Shown in pieces: positions 6,281 through 7,257 of a stretch of 7,257 nucleotides of DNA. The first letter of the stretch is position 1. Each line of letters opens with the position of its first letter. Source of the DNA: Planctomycetota bacterium (lineage in GTDB: Bacteria; Planctomycetota; Phycisphaerae; WQYP01); NCBI GenBank assembly GCA_021816165.1, contig JAKAYZ010000098.1, positions 1 through 7,257 on the forward strand, given 5' to 3'. A program made the position numbers and the translations under genes. The notes beneath the pieces are model-generated. The model did no database searches. It saw nothing but the letters and a program-made list of their open reading frames with translations, and had not been told where the DNA came from.

Positions 6281-7257
6281 ATGCCAACGGCCGACCTGCA
6301 TACAGCCATCGTGGAGATTTTGCAGGCCTGCCGGCCGGGCAAGCGCCACGGGGGAAAAAATCACCCCTATTTTTTCGTCGTGGGAGCGGGCGTTTCCTAC
6401 CCGTCCGTCCCGCTTGCCGCCGAGATAATTACGGAATGCCAGGCGAAGGTGATGGAGGATTTCCGCGAACCGTTCAATCCCACGCCCGATCCAAAGCCAA
6501 TGGCCGAGTATTCGTATTGGATGTCAAAGGCCTTTCCACACGCAAAGTTGCGGCAGGAGTACATCGAGGGGCTCATAAGAAATAAGCCTTTATCGCTGGC
6601 CAATTTGCGCCTCGCCCACATCCTGAGTTCGGGCAAACTCGCGAGGCTCGTGGTAACGCCGAATTTTGACGACCACCTGTCGCGGGCACTTCGTTTGTTT
6701 GGAATCGATTCCGTAATCTGCGACCACCCGGCCGTGACGGCCCGGGTGTCGCTCGAGCGGGACTCTCCGATAACAATTGTGCATGTACACGGTACCCACT
6801 GGTTCTACGACTGCCGCAACCTCGACGGCGAGATCCGCGAGCGTGCGGCACCTCCCACGCCCGGCCGGGACCCGGCACCCGCAGCCTCGCCGATGGCGGA
6901 AATTCTGGGGCAAATGCTCCAGGAGTCATCCCCCCTTGTCGTAGGATACTCGGGATGGGAGGAAGACGTGATCATGCGGGCCCTGAAACAAAAGCTTATT
7001 GGCAACACTATGCTCCCGTACAACCTCTACTGGTTCTGTTACAGTTCGAGCGACGCCGAATCTCTTCCGGCGTGGCTCAAAGGGCATCAATCAGTGGTTA
7101 TCGTTGCGCCGCACAACCCCTTGGCCACAGGCCTCTCCGCCAGATCCGGCGATGGTGCGAAATTCACCGGAAGCGAACAAATTTCAAGAACTCAGGAACC
7201 CGAAGTGATCCCTGCACAGATGGTGTTTGACGAAATAATACGCCAATTTGAACTACC
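6281..7257 (+). CDS. SIR2-domain protein, probable NAD-consuming antiphage effector (3' partial)
   Basis: The frame is open from 6281 to the window edge (325 codons plus 2 bases) with no stop. Seen motifs: FFVVGAGVS (31-39), the GAGxS NAD-binding loop; VVTPNFDDHL (124-133), with N128 and D130 at the conserved NAD-pocket positions; TIVHVHGT (165-172), with H170 as the likely catalytic His; and LVVGYSGWEEDV (219-230), which replaces the GTS motif of classical sirtuins. The zinc-binding Cys pairs of protein deacylases are missing; the only Cys after the catalytic His before the GYS motif is C178. Family knowledge: SIR2 domains of this kind in DSR, Thoeris ThsA, SIR2-HerA, SIR2-APAZ and Avs5 deplete NAD+ on phage infection. 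I infer the same activity. The domain seems to end near residue 310, and PAQMVFDEIIRQFEL begins another segment, so a C-terminal sensor, STAND or helical-repeat part probably follows outside the window. ATA (five) and AGA/AGG (four) codons are more frequent than in the operon to the left, which fits transfer. Confidence 0.85.
   Translation, partial: MPTADLHTAIVEILQACRPGKRHGGKNHPYFFVVGAGVSYPSVPLAAEIITECQAKVMEDFREPFNPTPDPKPMAEYSYWMSKAFPHAKLRQEYIEGLIRNKPLSLANLRLAHILSSGKLARLVVTPNFDDHLSRALRLFGIDSVICDHPAVTARVSLERDSPITIVHVHGTHWFYDCRNLDGEIRERAAPPTPGRDPAPAASPMAEILGQMLQESSPLVVGYSGWEEDVIMRALKQKLIGNTMLPYNLYWFCYSSSDAESLPAWLKGHQSVVIVAPHNPLATGLSARSGDGAKFTGSEQISRTQEPEVIPAQMVFDEIIRQFEL

Noticed and set aside
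6573..6929. 118-codon and overlapping frames on the - strand
   Set aside because: Antisense to the SIR2 domain, whose four conserved motifs establish the + strand frame.

Overview
The window looks like chromosomal DNA from a GC-rich bacterium, most likely a planctomycete (Phycisphaerae or a relative). The lineage call rests on the first two genes. Their architecture, an Ig/GATase-like protein with a TWRWR signature followed by a very large membrane-anchored coiled-coil protein, is typical of planctomycete MoxR/Bat-type ('aerotolerance-like') operons. It is family-level inference and no marker gene is present.

Region 1 (1-5096, + strand) is the 3' part of such an operon. It holds the C-terminal ~500 residues of a membrane-anchored protein with a catalytically dead glutamine-amidotransferase-like domain. 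After a 38-base gap comes a complete 1181-residue protein with three N-terminal membrane segments, an extracytoplasmic beta-rich part and a ~600-residue Gln/Ala-rich coiled coil (DUF4175-like). MoxR, DUF58 and VWA genes would be expected upstream of the window.

Region 2 (5096-5674) has a short convergent junction with three consecutive hairpins. Opposite it, on the - strand, lies a small gene for a secreted Pro/Tyr-rich protein with a His/Trp/Arg-rich tail. This gene has a clear signal peptide and a strong ribosome binding site.

Region 3 (5675-6280) is about 600 bases with no convincing gene. It holds the leader and AT-rich promoter zone of the secreted-protein gene, a perfect 18-bp direct repeat spaced 153 bases apart, a long start-less open frame, and two interleaved perfect inverted repeats (a pseudoknot-like layout) just before the next gene.

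Region 4 (6281-7257, + strand) is the first 325 codons of a gene that runs off the right edge, so it has no stop codon here. It encodes a SIR2-type NAD-binding domain (GAGVS, TPNFD, HVHGT, GYSGWEED). It resembles the NAD-consuming SIR2 domains of antiphage effectors more than zinc-binding sirtuin deacetylases. Its context (a separate unit, a spacer rich in repeats, different codon use) fits an acquired defence gene next to a housekeeping envelope operon. The part of the protein that would define its system lies outside the window.
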